Numbered from the stretch's first letter, positions 1 to 14,318 are shown. The stretch: 64,000 bases of DNA from Pochonia chlamydosporia 170 (GCF_001653235.2 NC_035790.1:6696001-6760000), one strand, 5' to 3'. Numbers and translations: made by a program. The notes: a model not told the origin generated them from the letters alone.

Positions 1-195
1 GCAAACTGCCAGGCGTTGATATGCGCAATAAAGATTGACGTACCCATAGGACGTATTAGCGGGCCCAGGATGCTGTATCCCAGACTGAACAACATTTGCC
101 CGTGGAAATACGACATCTGATTGCCGATTGTGCAGCCGACATAGTTCAATATCCTCGTCTCCTGAGCCCCGTGGCCGCATTTCCCATGGACCAAC
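1..195 (-). other. Open reading frame cut by the left edge
   Basis: On the minus strand there is one open frame from about 190 to the edge, with the first ATG at 116. The translation is hydrophobic and includes MLFSLGYSILGPLIRP and MGTSIFIAHINAW, which would suit a membrane segment. I cannot assign a family, and nothing shows whether this is an internal exon, a first exon or non-coding DNA. Bases 196-420 between this frame and the next gene show nothing recognisable. Confidence 0.2.
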
Positions 196-420
196 TAATT
201 TGATCTCAACCCGAACAGCATCACAGTCACGACGCCACCTACAGTACTTCTATTGGATACACTTGGTGAAATCAAGGTGAATTTATTTCAAATACTTATT
301 GCTATTGTGCAAGCGAGTTCAACTGTGTGGCCGCAAAGGCAGTTGATCAGCACAGACTCAGATCAGAACAAACCTCCACTTCATACAACCCTGACAGCTA
401 CGACAATCTTGCCACATCTC

Positions 421-1024
421 TTACATAGCAGCAGGCTGGGCATCATCGGCATCTTCCATACCCTTCTTGCCTCCTTTCTTACCTCCCTTCTTGTGACCCT
501 TACCCTTGTGGCCCTTTGGTGCCTCTGATGCCGAAGGAGTACCAGTAGCAGTAGTAGGCTGTTCGCCAACCTGCATCTTATTCATAGGCGTAGCCTCAGC
601 AGTCTACCAGCAAGGTCAGCACATAGACTCAACCTCAAAATTGTTGACTCCGTTCTAGAATCACTTACAGCGTCTGCGCTTCCTTTCTTCCCACCCTTCT
701 TATGGCCCTTGCCTTTATGTCCATCGACGTCCTCAGAGGGTGTAGGAGAACCCATGGGAGGTGGCATACGAGCCTCCATCTTGCCCATGGAAAGCAGGTC
801 GTCCTACAGAAAGCGTCAGAATGGTGTAGGTGTAGAAGATTCATGATTATGCTTACGACCGGCAGAGACGGGAGAGCACCGCTGGGCATGGCAGGCGTTG
901 CATCAGAACATCCAGTAGCAGAAGCAGAGGCACTATGTTTCTTGTTGCCCCCATGGTGCTGGTCCATTGGAGTAGCGAGGGCCATTCCGAGGAAGGCAGT
1001 GATGACGGCGATTGTGAACTTCAT
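421..1024 (-). CDS. Small secreted Lys/Gly/His-rich protein with duplicated GHKGKGHKKGGKKG block
   Basis: Predicted exons are 1024-857, 803-669 and 603-421, with introns of 53 and 65 bp, giving 162 aa. All introns are phase 0. Residues 1-17 form a signal peptide (MKFTIAVITAFLGMALA), so the protein is probably secreted. The mature part is low in complexity, rich in Ser, Ala, Pro and Met near the start. It then carries the block GHKGKGHKKGGKKG twice, near residues 85-98 and 132-145, once in exon 2 and once in exon 3. The second copy is followed by an extra GKKG. There is a single Cys, so this is not a disulfide-rich effector. The dibasic KK sites could be cut by a Kex2-type protease, but that is inference. 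No family is recognised. A TATA-like box lies about 107 bp upstream of the ATG. Confidence 0.75.
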
Positions 1025-1768
1025 GGTGGTTATGTTGTGAACGAACTTTTGTTTTGCAAACTTGGAGTAGTGATTATTGTAAGTGCGAGTGACTTGGGTT
1101 CTGAGAGACGGAGGTACCAGCGAACAGGACTCCTTTTATACTTCTAATGATGCGGCATGCTCTTCCTTTGCGACTTGCATTCGGAGTTACAGAATATCAT
1201 GATTCGTACGCTTCGTGCGTTCATTCCTCCCGATGGCAGAGAAGCGGCATCGTGAAAGTCAACCTTACGTGAAATTGGGTCAGTCCATAGCTACACGGAA
1301 AAGAATAGCCGTGATTTCATGCTGTCGTAATTGATGGCTATTCCCAAGACCTTTGGCGGGTGGACGTTGCAGTACAAGGGAGACTGATTCCTACACCCGC
1401 CAATCACAAATGTGATGTCTTGGAAGATCAATAAATGAATGCAGATGGAAGATCGGCGGGTTTCAGAAACCAGTGCCTCCAACAGAGGAAACATGGCAAG
1501 AGAAGATTAAAGTCGTAGATGTGTGGGTTAAATGCTGTTGGCTGACTGTCTTACATGCCATTTGAAGCTCCGCCATTGAGGAGATGCCGATGAGCCGTAC
1601 TGTTTTATAGAACGGTCAGGCTATGGAGCTTATCCCAAGCCAAGTATACAGTATTTTCCAGCTTAAACAGAAAAACATATAGAATGGGCACGAGTAAGCT
1701 CGCTATGAATGGCAATTATATACTATGATCTACTGTTAATATGTTAATAGGTACAAAGGCTCCTCGCC
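1025..1768. other. Intergenic, no gene seen
   Basis: Apart from the TATA-like box at 1131-1140, I see no coding signal. The part from about 1600 to 1760 is AT-rich and probably holds the 3' flank of the next minus-strand gene. Confidence 0.5.
1131..1140 (-). promoter_or_regulatory. TATA-like box of the small secreted protein gene
   Basis: The minus strand reads TATAAAAGGA here, about 107 bp upstream of the ATG at 1024. Position and sequence suit a core promoter for a well-expressed secreted protein. Confidence 0.5.
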
Positions 1769-2317
1769 TCAAGGATACTCAGGGACAAAATCGACCAAGT
1801 CGCTCATCTTCACTTTGTCATCCCCTTTTCGCATCCAGAGCTCATAGTGAAGCCCAAACTTCTCCTTCACGGCCGACACCAACTCCTCCTCACTCGTAAC
1901 CAATGTACATTTATGCAACTTGCAGACAGCCTCCACATATCCCCGTTTCTGATAACCTGGCATTGCACAGACAATGACGTTTCTTGACTTGGCGCTTAGC
2001 CCCAATTCCAGCAGACTGATCGGCGCGAGTGTACTGCCATGGAAAAAGACTACAACTATGTCTGCCGTTTCCCGCATTTTCATTTCCCAGTCGACTTGGT
2101 CCGCCCAGCGCTGGTCGGAGGCGTCCTCTTTCCAAGTCTCATCCCAGTCCTTGCGGGTAGGGTCGAGGAATGTGATTTTGGAGTTGGCTAGGCGGTTGAC
2201 GAGGTTTTTGCGCCAGTTGTCGCCATTGGGAAGTGGTGTTGTGGTTCCGGCGAGGAATATGGATGGTCGGGGGAAGTTTTTAGGTGTATCTGGTGCGTGG
2301 ATGACGTTACCTTCCAT
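1769..2317 (-). CDS. Nucleoside 2-deoxyribosyltransferase-like protein
   Basis: A single exon of 182 aa. The start is the ATG at 2317 (MEGNVIHAPDTPKNF). The frame is open further upstream, but that stretch does not look like the family. The order of motifs matches the nucleoside 2-deoxyribosyltransferase-like fold: PSIFLAGTTTP near residue 19, FLDPTRKDWDETW, QVDWEMKMRETADIVVVFF, then PISLLELGL. In known members the Glu of this last block is the nucleophile, and the Asp of ADIVV lies in the same pocket. Classical enzymes exchange bases between deoxynucleosides, but this fungal subgroup is mostly uncharacterised, so substrate and role are inference. No signal peptide is seen, so it is probably cytosolic. 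Confidence 0.8.
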   Translation of the reverse strand: MEGNVIHAPDTPKNFPRPSIFLAGTTTPLPNGDNWRKNLVNRLANSKITFLDPTRKDWDETWKEDASDQRWADQVDWEMKMRETADIVVVFFHGSTLAPISLLELGLSAKSRNVIVCAMPGYQKRGYVEAVCKLHKCTLVTSEEELVSAVKEKFGLHYELWMRKGDDKVKMSDLVDFVPEYP

Positions 2318-6293
<3,976 letters not shown>

Positions 6294-6302
6294 ATGTAGC
6301 GT

Positions 6303-6929
6303 TCATTGGTATGGACGAGCAAGGTTGCTGTATTTTGTGGCGGCAGCGTGGGCAGATGCGAATGCATCAGGTATTCTGCCTGCTGTGAAATTGATCACGG
6401 GCTCTGTACAGTATTCAAGGTGTGACAGGTCATGTTCTTGGTGACACAATTGTAACAGGTTTCTGTCCAGTTCAAAGCATGTATTCGTGACTTGAATGTT
6501 TGCAATTGCTGACTGCTGACCGATGAGCTGTTGTGTCATTGACTTTCTATTGCTAGCGACAAGCGGTGTCTCGAACAAGTCATTGCGGTCTGAGGGCCGG
6601 ACGTCGGAGCTCTTGGATATCGGTGATGGATAGCGAGATTTATTACTGCAGCTTGCAGGGGCCATTTCGCGGCTCAGGGCATGCACGGTGAAATACCTAT
6701 AAAAGAGCGGTCCTGTCAAAATCTTGCGCTCCCCAGCGATGGCTCGCCCAATGCTACCCAAGTCATATTTTGGGTTGAATGCACGAATGCACAGAGCCCT
6801 TACCGACTGTGAAGAGAAGCGATTTCGAGAGCAATCATGACACCGGTGGTCACACTCACCACGGCCATTCCCGAATCTTCGTGGGTGCCGACTGGAGGAT
6901 GTCGAGGTTGTGACAGGATTCGAACACAA
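6303..6929 (-). CDS. Uncharacterised ORF, gene status uncertain
   Basis: This is an open frame of about 208 codons without an intron; the first ATG of the annotated frame should be checked. I recognise no domain. The C-terminal third, for example ELDRNLLQLCHQEHDLSH, looks more protein-like than the Ser/Arg-rich beginning. The real coding part may therefore be a shorter exon joined to upstream sequence near 6830-7045. A frame there reads MAVVSVTTGVMIALEIASLH before a GTAAGG donor-like site. The stop lies only 9 bases from the end of the convergent beta-galactosidase gene. It may also be non-coding. Confidence 0.25.
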   Translation of the reverse strand: MCSNPVTTSTSSSRHPRRFGNGRGECDHRCHDCSRNRFSSQSVRALCIRAFNPKYDLGSIGRAIAGERKILTGPLFYRYFTVHALSREMAPASCSNKSRYPSPISKSSDVRPSDRNDLFETPLVASNRKSMTQQLIGQQSAIANIQVTNTCFELDRNLLQLCHQEHDLSHLEYCTEPVINFTAGRIPDAFASAHAAATKYSNLARPYQ

Positions 6930-7596
6930 GAGGCCAGGGGACGAGAGCAGCGGATGGGCGTAGTTGTAGGGTTGAAGAATACTGTGTCTGAGAACTCGAC
7001 TGGTGAGTCCTTGAAGCTTCCGTGACTTTTCTTCTCAAGTATCAAGCGTCAAGCATCCACTCCGACAAGTCTCGAGAAACGTTTAACGTCAATGGTCCTC
7101 ATTTAAAGCAATGACTGGGGCCACATTGAAAACGGACTGGGGAGCTCCTTCCCGTCTCTACCTAGGTAGGCAAGCGCGGGAGCTCAGTGCCGTTGACAAG
7201 ATACGTGGGGCAGTTGTTGACACCTGGAAAATGGAAAGAGCTTCCCCGAGACCAAGTTGGCCCCGCCGACTTCGCAGCCCCAGCACCCCAGCCAATGTCG
7301 CCCCATGGAATTGACGCCATCGCAGCTTTCCGAGTCACACCTTTCTCCCTTAACTGCCACCGTCTGATGCTCTTGTTCTCTTGAATTTTTATTTTCTGTT
7401 TTTTGGAGGCACTTCATCGCACACGGGGTGGGCAAACGTATTCTCTGTCTTTGTTTCTCTTTCTTTTTTGAGTCGTCTGTTGCAATTGATCCCGACCAGC
7501 AAGGCTGCCTTTTAGGGGGATATTGGGACGGCATCCTTTTGTCCCTTATCTTGACATTAAGCTAACTTAGCAGCTCTGTCGCTGCCTCCAATAGCC
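6930..7596. promoter_or_regulatory. Promoter and pyrimidine-rich leader of the DUG2-like gene
   Basis: The last 250 bases before the ATG at 7597 contain long C/T-rich runs, for example around 7435-7470, as is common just upstream of fungal transcription starts. No TATA box stands out. Bases 6930-7045 could hold a first exon of the uncertain minus-strand ORF next door. Confidence 0.35.
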
Positions 7597-10326
7597 ATGG
7601 CAACTCTTGGGACACAAGAATCCCTCTCATCCTCAGTTTCAAATGCCCTGGAAACGCCCGAAGCCACGAAAACCACCCCGCAGCTCGTCCACAGTCTCAA
7701 ACACAGCAGCACAGTCCTCGCCCTCGCCGTCAGCCCGAAGCACGACTCGATATATGCAGGCACTCAAGACGGTGAAATTGTGGTCTGGTCCTTGGACACA
7801 TTCCATCAGCTTCGGCAAGTCCAAGCGCACAAGCGAAGCATCCTATCGCTGTTTCTATCTCCAGACTCGTCACTACTTTTCTCGAGTGCTGGTGACGCAG
7901 TGGTAAATGTGTGGTGTCCCAGGAGCTTGCGAAGACTCTACGAAATTTACGGCGTACATGACGTTGGCGATATCTTCTGCACCGCATATAGTGTCCAACA
8001 TGATACGCTGTACATTGGAGCGCAGAATACGACCATACAATGGGTGAAGCTAGGCGATCCCTCCAGTAAGGTGTCTCCAGATTCGCAAAGTCACCCGGAT
8101 CGACGAAGTCACCGATTTTTCGACTCAAAAGCCGTTGGAGGCGGGGCCACGCCGAGAAGGAATGAAGAACGGTGGGCTCTCATACCCCGAGCCCAGTCGG
8201 TTCTAGAGATAGACAGTGGAAGCATTCGTCACTTTGCACACAATGGCTATGTATACTGCATGTTGATGGCCAAAGGTCCCACTGTTGAAGTCGACGCAGA
8301 TGACGACGTCCTCATCTCTGGCGGTGGTGATGGTACTATCAAGCTGTGGAATCTGACTGGGTCACGTACGAATGGCCGAGACCACATGGGTGACAACCCT
8401 CCCGGAGGTATCGAGGAAATCATGACGCTTGGCGCAGATGATGCCGAATCTGTCCTGTCGCTTGCCCTTGACGGCTCGTTTCTGTACGCCGGCAAGCTCG
8501 ATGGCATAGTAGAGCTCTGGGATTTGGATACAACGCAAAGGCTAAGGGTTATAAAAGCCCATGGTGGGGATGTGATGTCGTTACAAATGGGATGGGGGTG
8601 CCTCTGGGCTGGGTCGACAAATGGGTGGGCTAGCGTGAGTCCCTCTCTCATTTCCAGATCACAGAAGTTATATCTAACAGAACGACAGAAATATAGCACT
8701 GCCCATTACTGTGCCCATCGTCATGTATCTTCCGGAGACGTTAGCCAGAAGTATCAGTGCCTTGGGAGGTGGAAAGCACACCAGGGCAAGATTCTGGCCT
8801 CTGCAGTTACCACGCACAAAACAGAGAAGTATTACATCACTGGTGCAAATGACGAGGACATCTCAATCTGGTCTGTCAAGGACCTCACAGCTTTGAAACC
8901 AACCACTTCAGAAAAGAGCAACGACTTGCTCCTTTCTACGTTGAGTGACTTTGTTTCGTATAAAACAGTATCTTCTCGGCCGGAGTATGCTGAAGACTGC
9001 CGCAGAGGTGCCACATTTCTGGGTTCTCTGTTCAAGAGGCTTGGCGGTCATGTTGAAATGCTTAGCACGGAGAAGGCGCATAACCCAGTAGTTTATGCCA
9101 GGTTCTCAGGCAAAAAAGAAGCATCAGAACAACGAAAGCGCATCCTCTTCTACGGACACTACGATGTTGTCGCAGCCGATGGTAAGAAAGGCAAGTGGGC
9201 CACCGATCCATTTACTGCGACGGGGGCCAACGGTTTCCTATATGGTCGAGGAGTCAGTGACAACAAGGGTCCCATCATTGCGGCATTGTATGCGGTTACA
9301 GATCTCATGCAAGCGCAGAAACTAGAAAACGACGTCATCTTTCTCATCGAAGGTGAAGAGGAGTTTGGTTCGCGGGGCTTTGAAGAGGCGGTAAAGAGGA
9401 ACAAGGAGCTCATTGGAAATGTGGACTATATCCTGCTGGCCAATAGCTACTGGCTCAACGATGAGGTTCCATGCTTGACATACGGTCTCCGTGGTGTGCT
9501 TCATGCAACGATTTGCGTTGACTCCCCCAGGCCAGATATCCACTCTGGAGTGGACGGCTCTCATCTGTCGGACGAACCACTGACTGATCTAACTTGTGTT
9601 TTATCCAAGCTAAAAGGTCCCGGCAACAGAATCCAAATCCCTGGATTCTACGATGGCATTCCGCCCATTACGCCAGAGGAGGAAGCACGGTATGATGACA
9701 TCGCCTCCATCATGGTCCACCAACAATCACAGGCTGTTTCCGAAGAGAAGCTCAAACAGTCCCTCATGGCGAGGTGGCGGGAGCCCAACCTCACAATTCA
9801 CCGATACAAGGTATCTGGCCCAGACGGGAGTCTAGTGAGCAGTCACGCCAGCTCACACATCAGTCTGCGACTAGTCCCAGGACAAGAAGTAGAAGATGTG
9901 TCCAAAGCAATGTCGTGGTTCCTCCGTCGCGAGTTTGACCTTCTTGAGTCTCAAAATCGGCTCAGCATCAATATCGACAATAAGGCTGAGCCATGGCTGG
10001 GCGATCCAACCAATCAGATATTCCGCACTCTGGGACAGGCTATTATCGAGGCATGGCCAGATCGGTTCGACCTAAGCGGCGCCCCCAATGGCAAAGTACA
10101 GGCTTCGTCGGTGGGCAAGTCATCCAAACCGCGAAAGCCATTATACATTAGAGAAGGCGGATCTATCCCAGCCATTCGGTTCTTAGAGAAGGAGTTCGGT
10201 GCTCCGGCAGCACATTTGCCTTGCGGACGGGCCAGTGACTCAGCCCATTTGGACAATGAGCGCATGAGTCTTATCAATCTGTTGAAAGCACGAGAAATTT
10301 TTGGCAAAGTTTTTGCACGACTATAG
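7597..10326 (+). CDS. DUG2: DUG2-like WD40 / M20 peptidase subunit of the glutathione-degrading complex
   Basis: The N-terminal half has WD40 repeats (IYAGTQDGEIVVWSLDTF, ISGGGDGTIKLWNL). The C-terminal half is an M20-family metallopeptidase. This pairing is characteristic of Dug2, which in yeast acts with Dug3 and Dug1 to break down glutathione in the cytosol without gamma-glutamyl transpeptidase. M20 motifs are GHYDVV near residue 502, GRGVSDNKG, EGEEEFGS near 567, and PDIHSGVDG. The frame is open throughout (909 codons). However, 8635-8688 has GTGAGT, a CTAAC branch site at 8673-8677 and a CAG acceptor, and is exactly 54 bp. I think this is a real in-frame intron, leaving 891 aa and restoring the WD40-like reading GWAS-KYSTAHYC. 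Confidence 0.9.
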   Translation: MATLGTQESLSSSVSNALETPEATKTTPQLVHSLKHSSTVLALAVSPKHDSIYAGTQDGEIVVWSLDTFHQLRQVQAHKRSILSLFLSPDSSLLFSSAGDAVVNVWCPRSLRRLYEIYGVHDVGDIFCTAYSVQHDTLYIGAQNTTIQWVKLGDPSSKVSPDSQSHPDRRSHRFFDSKAVGGGATPRRNEERWALIPRAQSVLEIDSGSIRHFAHNGYVYCMLMAKGPTVEVDADDDVLISGGGDGTIKLWNLTGSRTNGRDHMGDNPPGGIEEIMTLGADDAESVLSLALDGSFLYAGKLDGIVELWDLDTTQRLRVIKAHGGDVMSLQMGWGCLWAGSTNGWASVSPSLISRSQKLYLTERQKYSTAHYCAHRHVSSGDVSQKYQCLGRWKAHQGKILASAVTTHKTEKYYITGANDEDISIWSVKDLTALKPTTSEKSNDLLLSTLSDFVSYKTVSSRPEYAEDCRRGATFLGSLFKRLGGHVEMLSTEKAHNPVVYARFSGKKEASEQRKRILFYGHYDVVAADGKKGKWATDPFTATGANGFLYGRGVSDNKGPIIAALYAVTDLMQAQKLENDVIFLIEGEEEFGSRGFEEAVKRNKELIGNVDYILLANSYWLNDEVPCLTYGLRGVLHATICVDSPRPDIHSGVDGSHLSDEPLTDLTCVLSKLKGPGNRIQIPGFYDGIPPITPEEEARYDDIASIMVHQQSQAVSEEKLKQSLMARWREPNLTIHRYKVSGPDGSLVSSHASSHISLRLVPGQEVEDVSKAMSWFLRREFDLLESQNRLSINIDNKAEPWLGDPTNQIFRTLGQAIIEAWPDRFDLSGAPNGKVQASSVGKSSKPRKPLYIREGGSIPAIRFLEKEFGAPAAHLPCGRASDSAHLDNERMSLINLLKAREIFGKVFARL

Positions 10327-10762
10327 CGGGCGTAAAGACGAAAACTTGGTTGTCTGACACATTAAAATGTATTATATTAGTGACATCATAAACCGGGAAA
10401 ATTGGAATACGGGTTCGGGCTGGATTGGTGGGCTGGCGTCTGGTGATGAATGGTATTTGGGTTTTCATATAAACTTGACAGTGTATCAATATTGGCTAAA
10501 ATGGCAAGTCGTTCACCGGACTGGAGTTTGTAGAATAATGATGTGTCATCGCTTCATCTAAATGCAGCAAAAGGGCTAAATACAGACGCCGAACCACATA
10601 CAACCATCCCTGTTCCTCAAATAGCAAACATGTTCTGAAACGAACTCTCAAGTAGAAAGCTGAACATAAAAGAAGGATTCCAATTTCAGTAGGTGTCAGC
10701 ACAGGCCCGCCATAAAACAAAGGGAAAATCCAATCTCCGTGACAAAAGAATGCAAGACTGCC
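10327..10762. other. Convergent intergenic region
   Basis: This region holds the 3' ends of the DUG2-like gene and of the minus-strand ABZ2-like gene. AT-rich stretches just after 10326 suit polyadenylation. No gene was seen. Confidence 0.45.
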
Positions 10763-11638
10763 CTATAGTCCCCCATCGGAAGCAGACGAATCTGCCAAAT
10801 GTCTCTCAAAAGTAATCCTTCCCCTGACAAAGCCACCGCCTGCAGAGCTCAACCAAACTTTCTCACCATCCATGACATCTTTCGCCATGATGGCCATTTC
10901 CGTCACGCCCGCATTCTCCAAAGCCCATCTTCTCGTGACACCCAGCTTGGTACCACTCTCCTGCCTCGGTGTTCGCCATCCCCAATTTCCACCCTCATCC
11001 TGCCTCCAGAAATAAATTGTCGTGAACCCACCGTCCATTACTTCGCCTTCTGTGTTTACCAGCAGCACCTCGCCTTGGATGAATGGCGTGGTTGGGTGCA
11101 AGCCAACGCGAGCTCTGGCTTCGGAATAGGGCGCTCGATAATTCGTCTTGTGGCGCGTAATTTGTGATGGGACCATGAATCTATCGTCCACATAAACCGG
11201 TATAATTGGGATTTGTTTTGACGACTTTTTATTAGGGGCAGGGAACTGTGTTGGGTAGAGAGGGATGGCGGTTACGTGCGGCCGTTGGCCTGACATGAGA
11301 GTGACTTGGCCATTCTTTTTAAATGCAATGCGAACAATAAAGAGATATTCTGGGTCAGAAGCGTCGGCGTGCTCCCAGTGGATGTGGTTTTCGATTTCTC
11401 GTAGCAGGATGTCAGATACGTTGGGTTGAGTTAGTGATGAGACGACGCGAGACCATTTCAACTCCTTGGCCGCGAGGAGGAGACGATCAACGGCATAGTC
11501 GAGCAGGTAGCATTGCTGGGGAGATGATGTGTGTACTGGATTGGGAGGGAGGCCGTGGGAGTATGTGAGGGTGGATGTTATTTCGAAGTTGGGGCTGGAC
11601 GTGATGTCGTCGATGTCGGTCGTCGTGTGGCCGAGCAT
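10763..11638 (-). CDS. ABZ2: Aminodeoxychorismate lyase (class IV PLP enzyme)
   Basis: A single exon of 291 aa. It resembles fungal Abz2, which converts 4-amino-4-deoxychorismate to p-aminobenzoate and pyruvate for folate synthesis. Its partner would be the Abz1 synthase, not in this window. The PLP-binding lysine is probably K164 in ITRHKTNYRAPYSEAR. Downstream, EGEVMDGGFTTIYFWR and the C-terminal SSAGGGFVRGRITF match the fold-type IV pattern, in which a late TT/TN motif contacts the cofactor phosphate. It is shorter than yeast Abz2 (about 370 aa) but appears complete. It is probably cytosolic. Other class IV enzymes (branched-chain or D-amino-acid aminotransferases) are less likely, given the fungal Abz2-like N-terminus. 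Confidence 0.82.
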   Translation of the reverse strand: MLGHTTTDIDDITSSPNFEITSTLTYSHGLPPNPVHTSSPQQCYLLDYAVDRLLLAAKELKWSRVVSSLTQPNVSDILLREIENHIHWEHADASDPEYLFIVRIAFKKNGQVTLMSGQRPHVTAIPLYPTQFPAPNKKSSKQIPIIPVYVDDRFMVPSQITRHKTNYRAPYSEARARVGLHPTTPFIQGEVLLVNTEGEVMDGGFTTIYFWRQDEGGNWGWRTPRQESGTKLGVTRRWALENAGVTEMAIMAKDVMDGEKVWLSSAGGGFVRGRITFERHLADSSASDGGL

Positions 11639-13243
11639 AGTATATTACTCCTTGGGTTTTTTGTCGATATCTTCGAGTATATGGTGTTGGAGTGAGATGC
11701 TGTGGTCGATAGAGGAGCTGATTATTGCGACCGTAAGCAATTCCCATATAAAATAGCCAAGCATGATATGGAACTGCGTTGGGTTGATGACATTTCTGGG
11801 CCAAGCTTGTCAGCATGGAGGAATTTGGGTCTTGATATTGTCTTGGACTAGAGTATGGGCTTCTATCGTTGTATTACCATCTCAGTCAGTCAGTATCGCC
11901 GAATAAGTGCGGCGAGACGATTCGGTTTCAGGCACGACATATCAGGAGATGTGGACATTGACTTCCTACGAGGCAGTCGAAAGAGGTCCTCATCGCGACG
12001 GGGAATTGGTGAGGCTGTGGGACTGAGTGATCGTATTACTAGCTGCGTAGGAAATTTCTAACAGGAACACAGTTGGTCGAAGCAGTGGATTCAAGATTCT
12101 TGTGTGAATTGATGCCTGATGTTGGTGATGTGGTTTGTGTGAACCCCGTCCTCACCTCCGAAAGACGGAAGGAATACGTTGTTGGCGATGCTTATTGGTC
12201 TAGATTTATCTTCAATATGGGTTTAAAACGTGCGCATGGTATGGGACAGATCCTGCAGGATCACAAGCTGCATCGGCTGCTGCCACATTTCCCCTTGCTC
12301 GCAGGAGATGCTTTATTTTGAATGGTGAAATGCTGTAGCTCGCCTTCAATAACGGGCACTACTGGGAGGGTTGGAATTTTTTTAATTTGGCGGATATATA
12401 TAGCTTTTCTTTTGCAAATCGGGGACTTTAAAGGATATATGTTGCACATACACCAGCTTGTCAGATTACGTTGGATCCTGCTGTTGGCTAGTCGCTGCAG
12501 GCAACATGAGAATTGGACTGCTCCCACTCGATATTGGTATTGTGATAAGCAATACTTGATCCATATATTCCGGGGCTTCCCCGAAGATTGTTAGTCCATC
12601 TCCGAACACGAGGTTACTGATATTCGTAAACAAAGATGTTTCTACTTCAAGATTTAATCTCGAGCAAAGACATATGTTACATAAAGACACGATCGGCATG
12701 GGCGGACCAACCTGCCCGTCCGGCCAGCTTACCCTGCACCGGTATATGTTACCCGGTCGTTGGTTGCAATTCCCGTAGACAAGAGAACACATCGGCATTC
12801 CAGTATGCCGGAGCAGCCCACGGAGATGCCGAGCTAAAAATACCGTTCCCATGTCATGTAGACCGTGATGTGGCTGAGAGGGCTTTGCTCCTGTCCGAAT
12901 TACCATTCTTGGCACCGGAACGGAGGAAACGGGGCCGATCCAAAGCCGTGATCCGGACCCTGTTTAGTTCAGCGGCTGAAGACTAAAACAATGACCAAGG
13001 GACAAGGGACCAGGTCCGAAATAAAGAGGGGCGGAAGCGGTGGAAACTTGTCATTACCTCGGCTTGTGACAAGTCGATTTACTAAGCTAGACTTTTGACG
13101 TGCTTCAATTCAGCCCTTCTGGTGACATGGCCATCATGATTCATGTTTAAAAACAAGACCTCTTTTAACAACTCACTGGCTTTAATAAGAGTAAAACAGA
13201 CCCAAATATTGCTAAACGTATAGCCACACAAACTTACAACATC
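11639..13243. other. Divergent intergenic region, 1.6 kb
   Basis: Upstream of both the ABZ2-like gene and the thioesterase-like gene. Several short frames exist on both strands (the longest 149 codons on the minus strand at 12466-12915). None has a recognisable domain, a convincing start or coherent splice sites. I regard the region as non-coding. Confidence 0.45.
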
Positions 13244-14318
13244 ATGTCCAAGAACGCTGCTTGGGGACCGGACCAGGCCCAAGACGAAGACGAGTTCATC
13301 CCTGCATCGGTTGAGAAGAACACGCAAGTTACGAGGCTTTCTGATCACATCTTCTCAGCCGACTTGTCGCCAGACCTATGCGTTGGCTCTGGTACGTCAA
13401 TGTCTATGATTTCCCCAAAATGAACCACAGCTGACTTTTGCCTTCTCAGTCCCCAATGGCGGCTACGTTGCCTCCGTCATTCTTAGAGTAGCCCAAGAGT
13501 ATCTCACACCCCAGAATCAACCCGATACTCTCAAGGTCCACATCCAATATCTCAACCGCACGGAAGCCGGTCCGGCATACCTCCTCGTCGAGGAAGCCAA
13601 AATGGGCCGCAACAGCTCCGTCCTCCACATCTCACTACACCAGCAGGGTCTCCTGGAAGCGCATCCCTGGCTAGACCCGGCATCCAAATCCAAAGGCGAG
13701 GTGGTATCCTACGTGACCAACACGAACCTCGACAACGAGCAGGGCCTCACCCTCAACACAGGATGGATACTACCCTATGAGCCTGCCCCCGCAGACCTGG
13801 CCGTCATCCAGCAAGGCAAGGACACCAAATGGAAGCGTCTGCACATCCCGCTCATGAGTCGCGTATCAAGCGTCAACACACTGGAGTATTACTTCCAACG
13901 AAGTGGGCATGCTGCTCCCTCGACGCAGGACTACTGGCTGCGCTTTGCGAACGGCGAGCCGTTTACCAATATCTCGTTGGGGTTTGTGGCGGATGCTGCT
14001 GCTGCGTTGATACCGGAGGCGTATCGCCAAAGGGATGGGAGTAAGCCGCTCAAGGAGGGGGAGATTGCGTTTGATCAGGCGTATTGGTATCCGACGGTGA
14101 CGATGGCCATTGAGGTGAAGAAGAAGTTGGCTGCTGAGGGGGAGGAGTGGTTGCGGATGAGGGCGGCGAGCAAGGCGATTAGCAATGGGAGGTCTGATAT
14201 GGAGATTGTGCTGTTTGATGCGAGGGGCGATTTGGTGGCGTTGAGTCATCATGTTTGTATGGCGGTGGACTTTTCTAGGAATATTAAAGAACGGAGGAGG
14301 CCGCAGGAGAAAATCTGA
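13244..14318 (+). CDS. Thioesterase-like (hotdog fold) protein
   Basis: Exons are 13244-13391 and 13450-14318 with a 58 bp phase-1 intron, giving 338 aa. The N-terminal part carries the hotdog signature of acyl-CoA thioesterase-like proteins: SADLSPDLCVGSVPNGGYVA, then HIQYLNRTEAGPAYLLVEEA and RNSSVLHISLHQQG. A second hotdog-like half follows and ends VALSHHVCMAVDFSRN, as in TesB/4HBT_3-type double-hotdog proteins. It probably cleaves or binds an acyl-CoA, but the substrate is unknown. No signal peptide or peroxisomal SKL tail is present, since it ends QEKI. It is convergent with the O-methyltransferase gene 183 bp away. No shared pathway can be claimed from that. Confidence 0.85.

Noticed and set aside
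665..1024. 119-codon minus-strand frame taken as one gene
   Set aside because: It reads through a good GTAAGC...TAG intron into a different frame; the spliced three-exon model gives a coherent repeated protein.
6913..6935. tRNA-like T-loop TTCGAATC on the minus strand
   Set aside because: Flanking bases do not form the T stem and no acceptor or anticodon stem fits.
12466..12915. 149-codon minus-strand frame
   Set aside because: No domain, Cys/Pro/Ser scatter typical of chance frames, and no splice context linking it to other exons.
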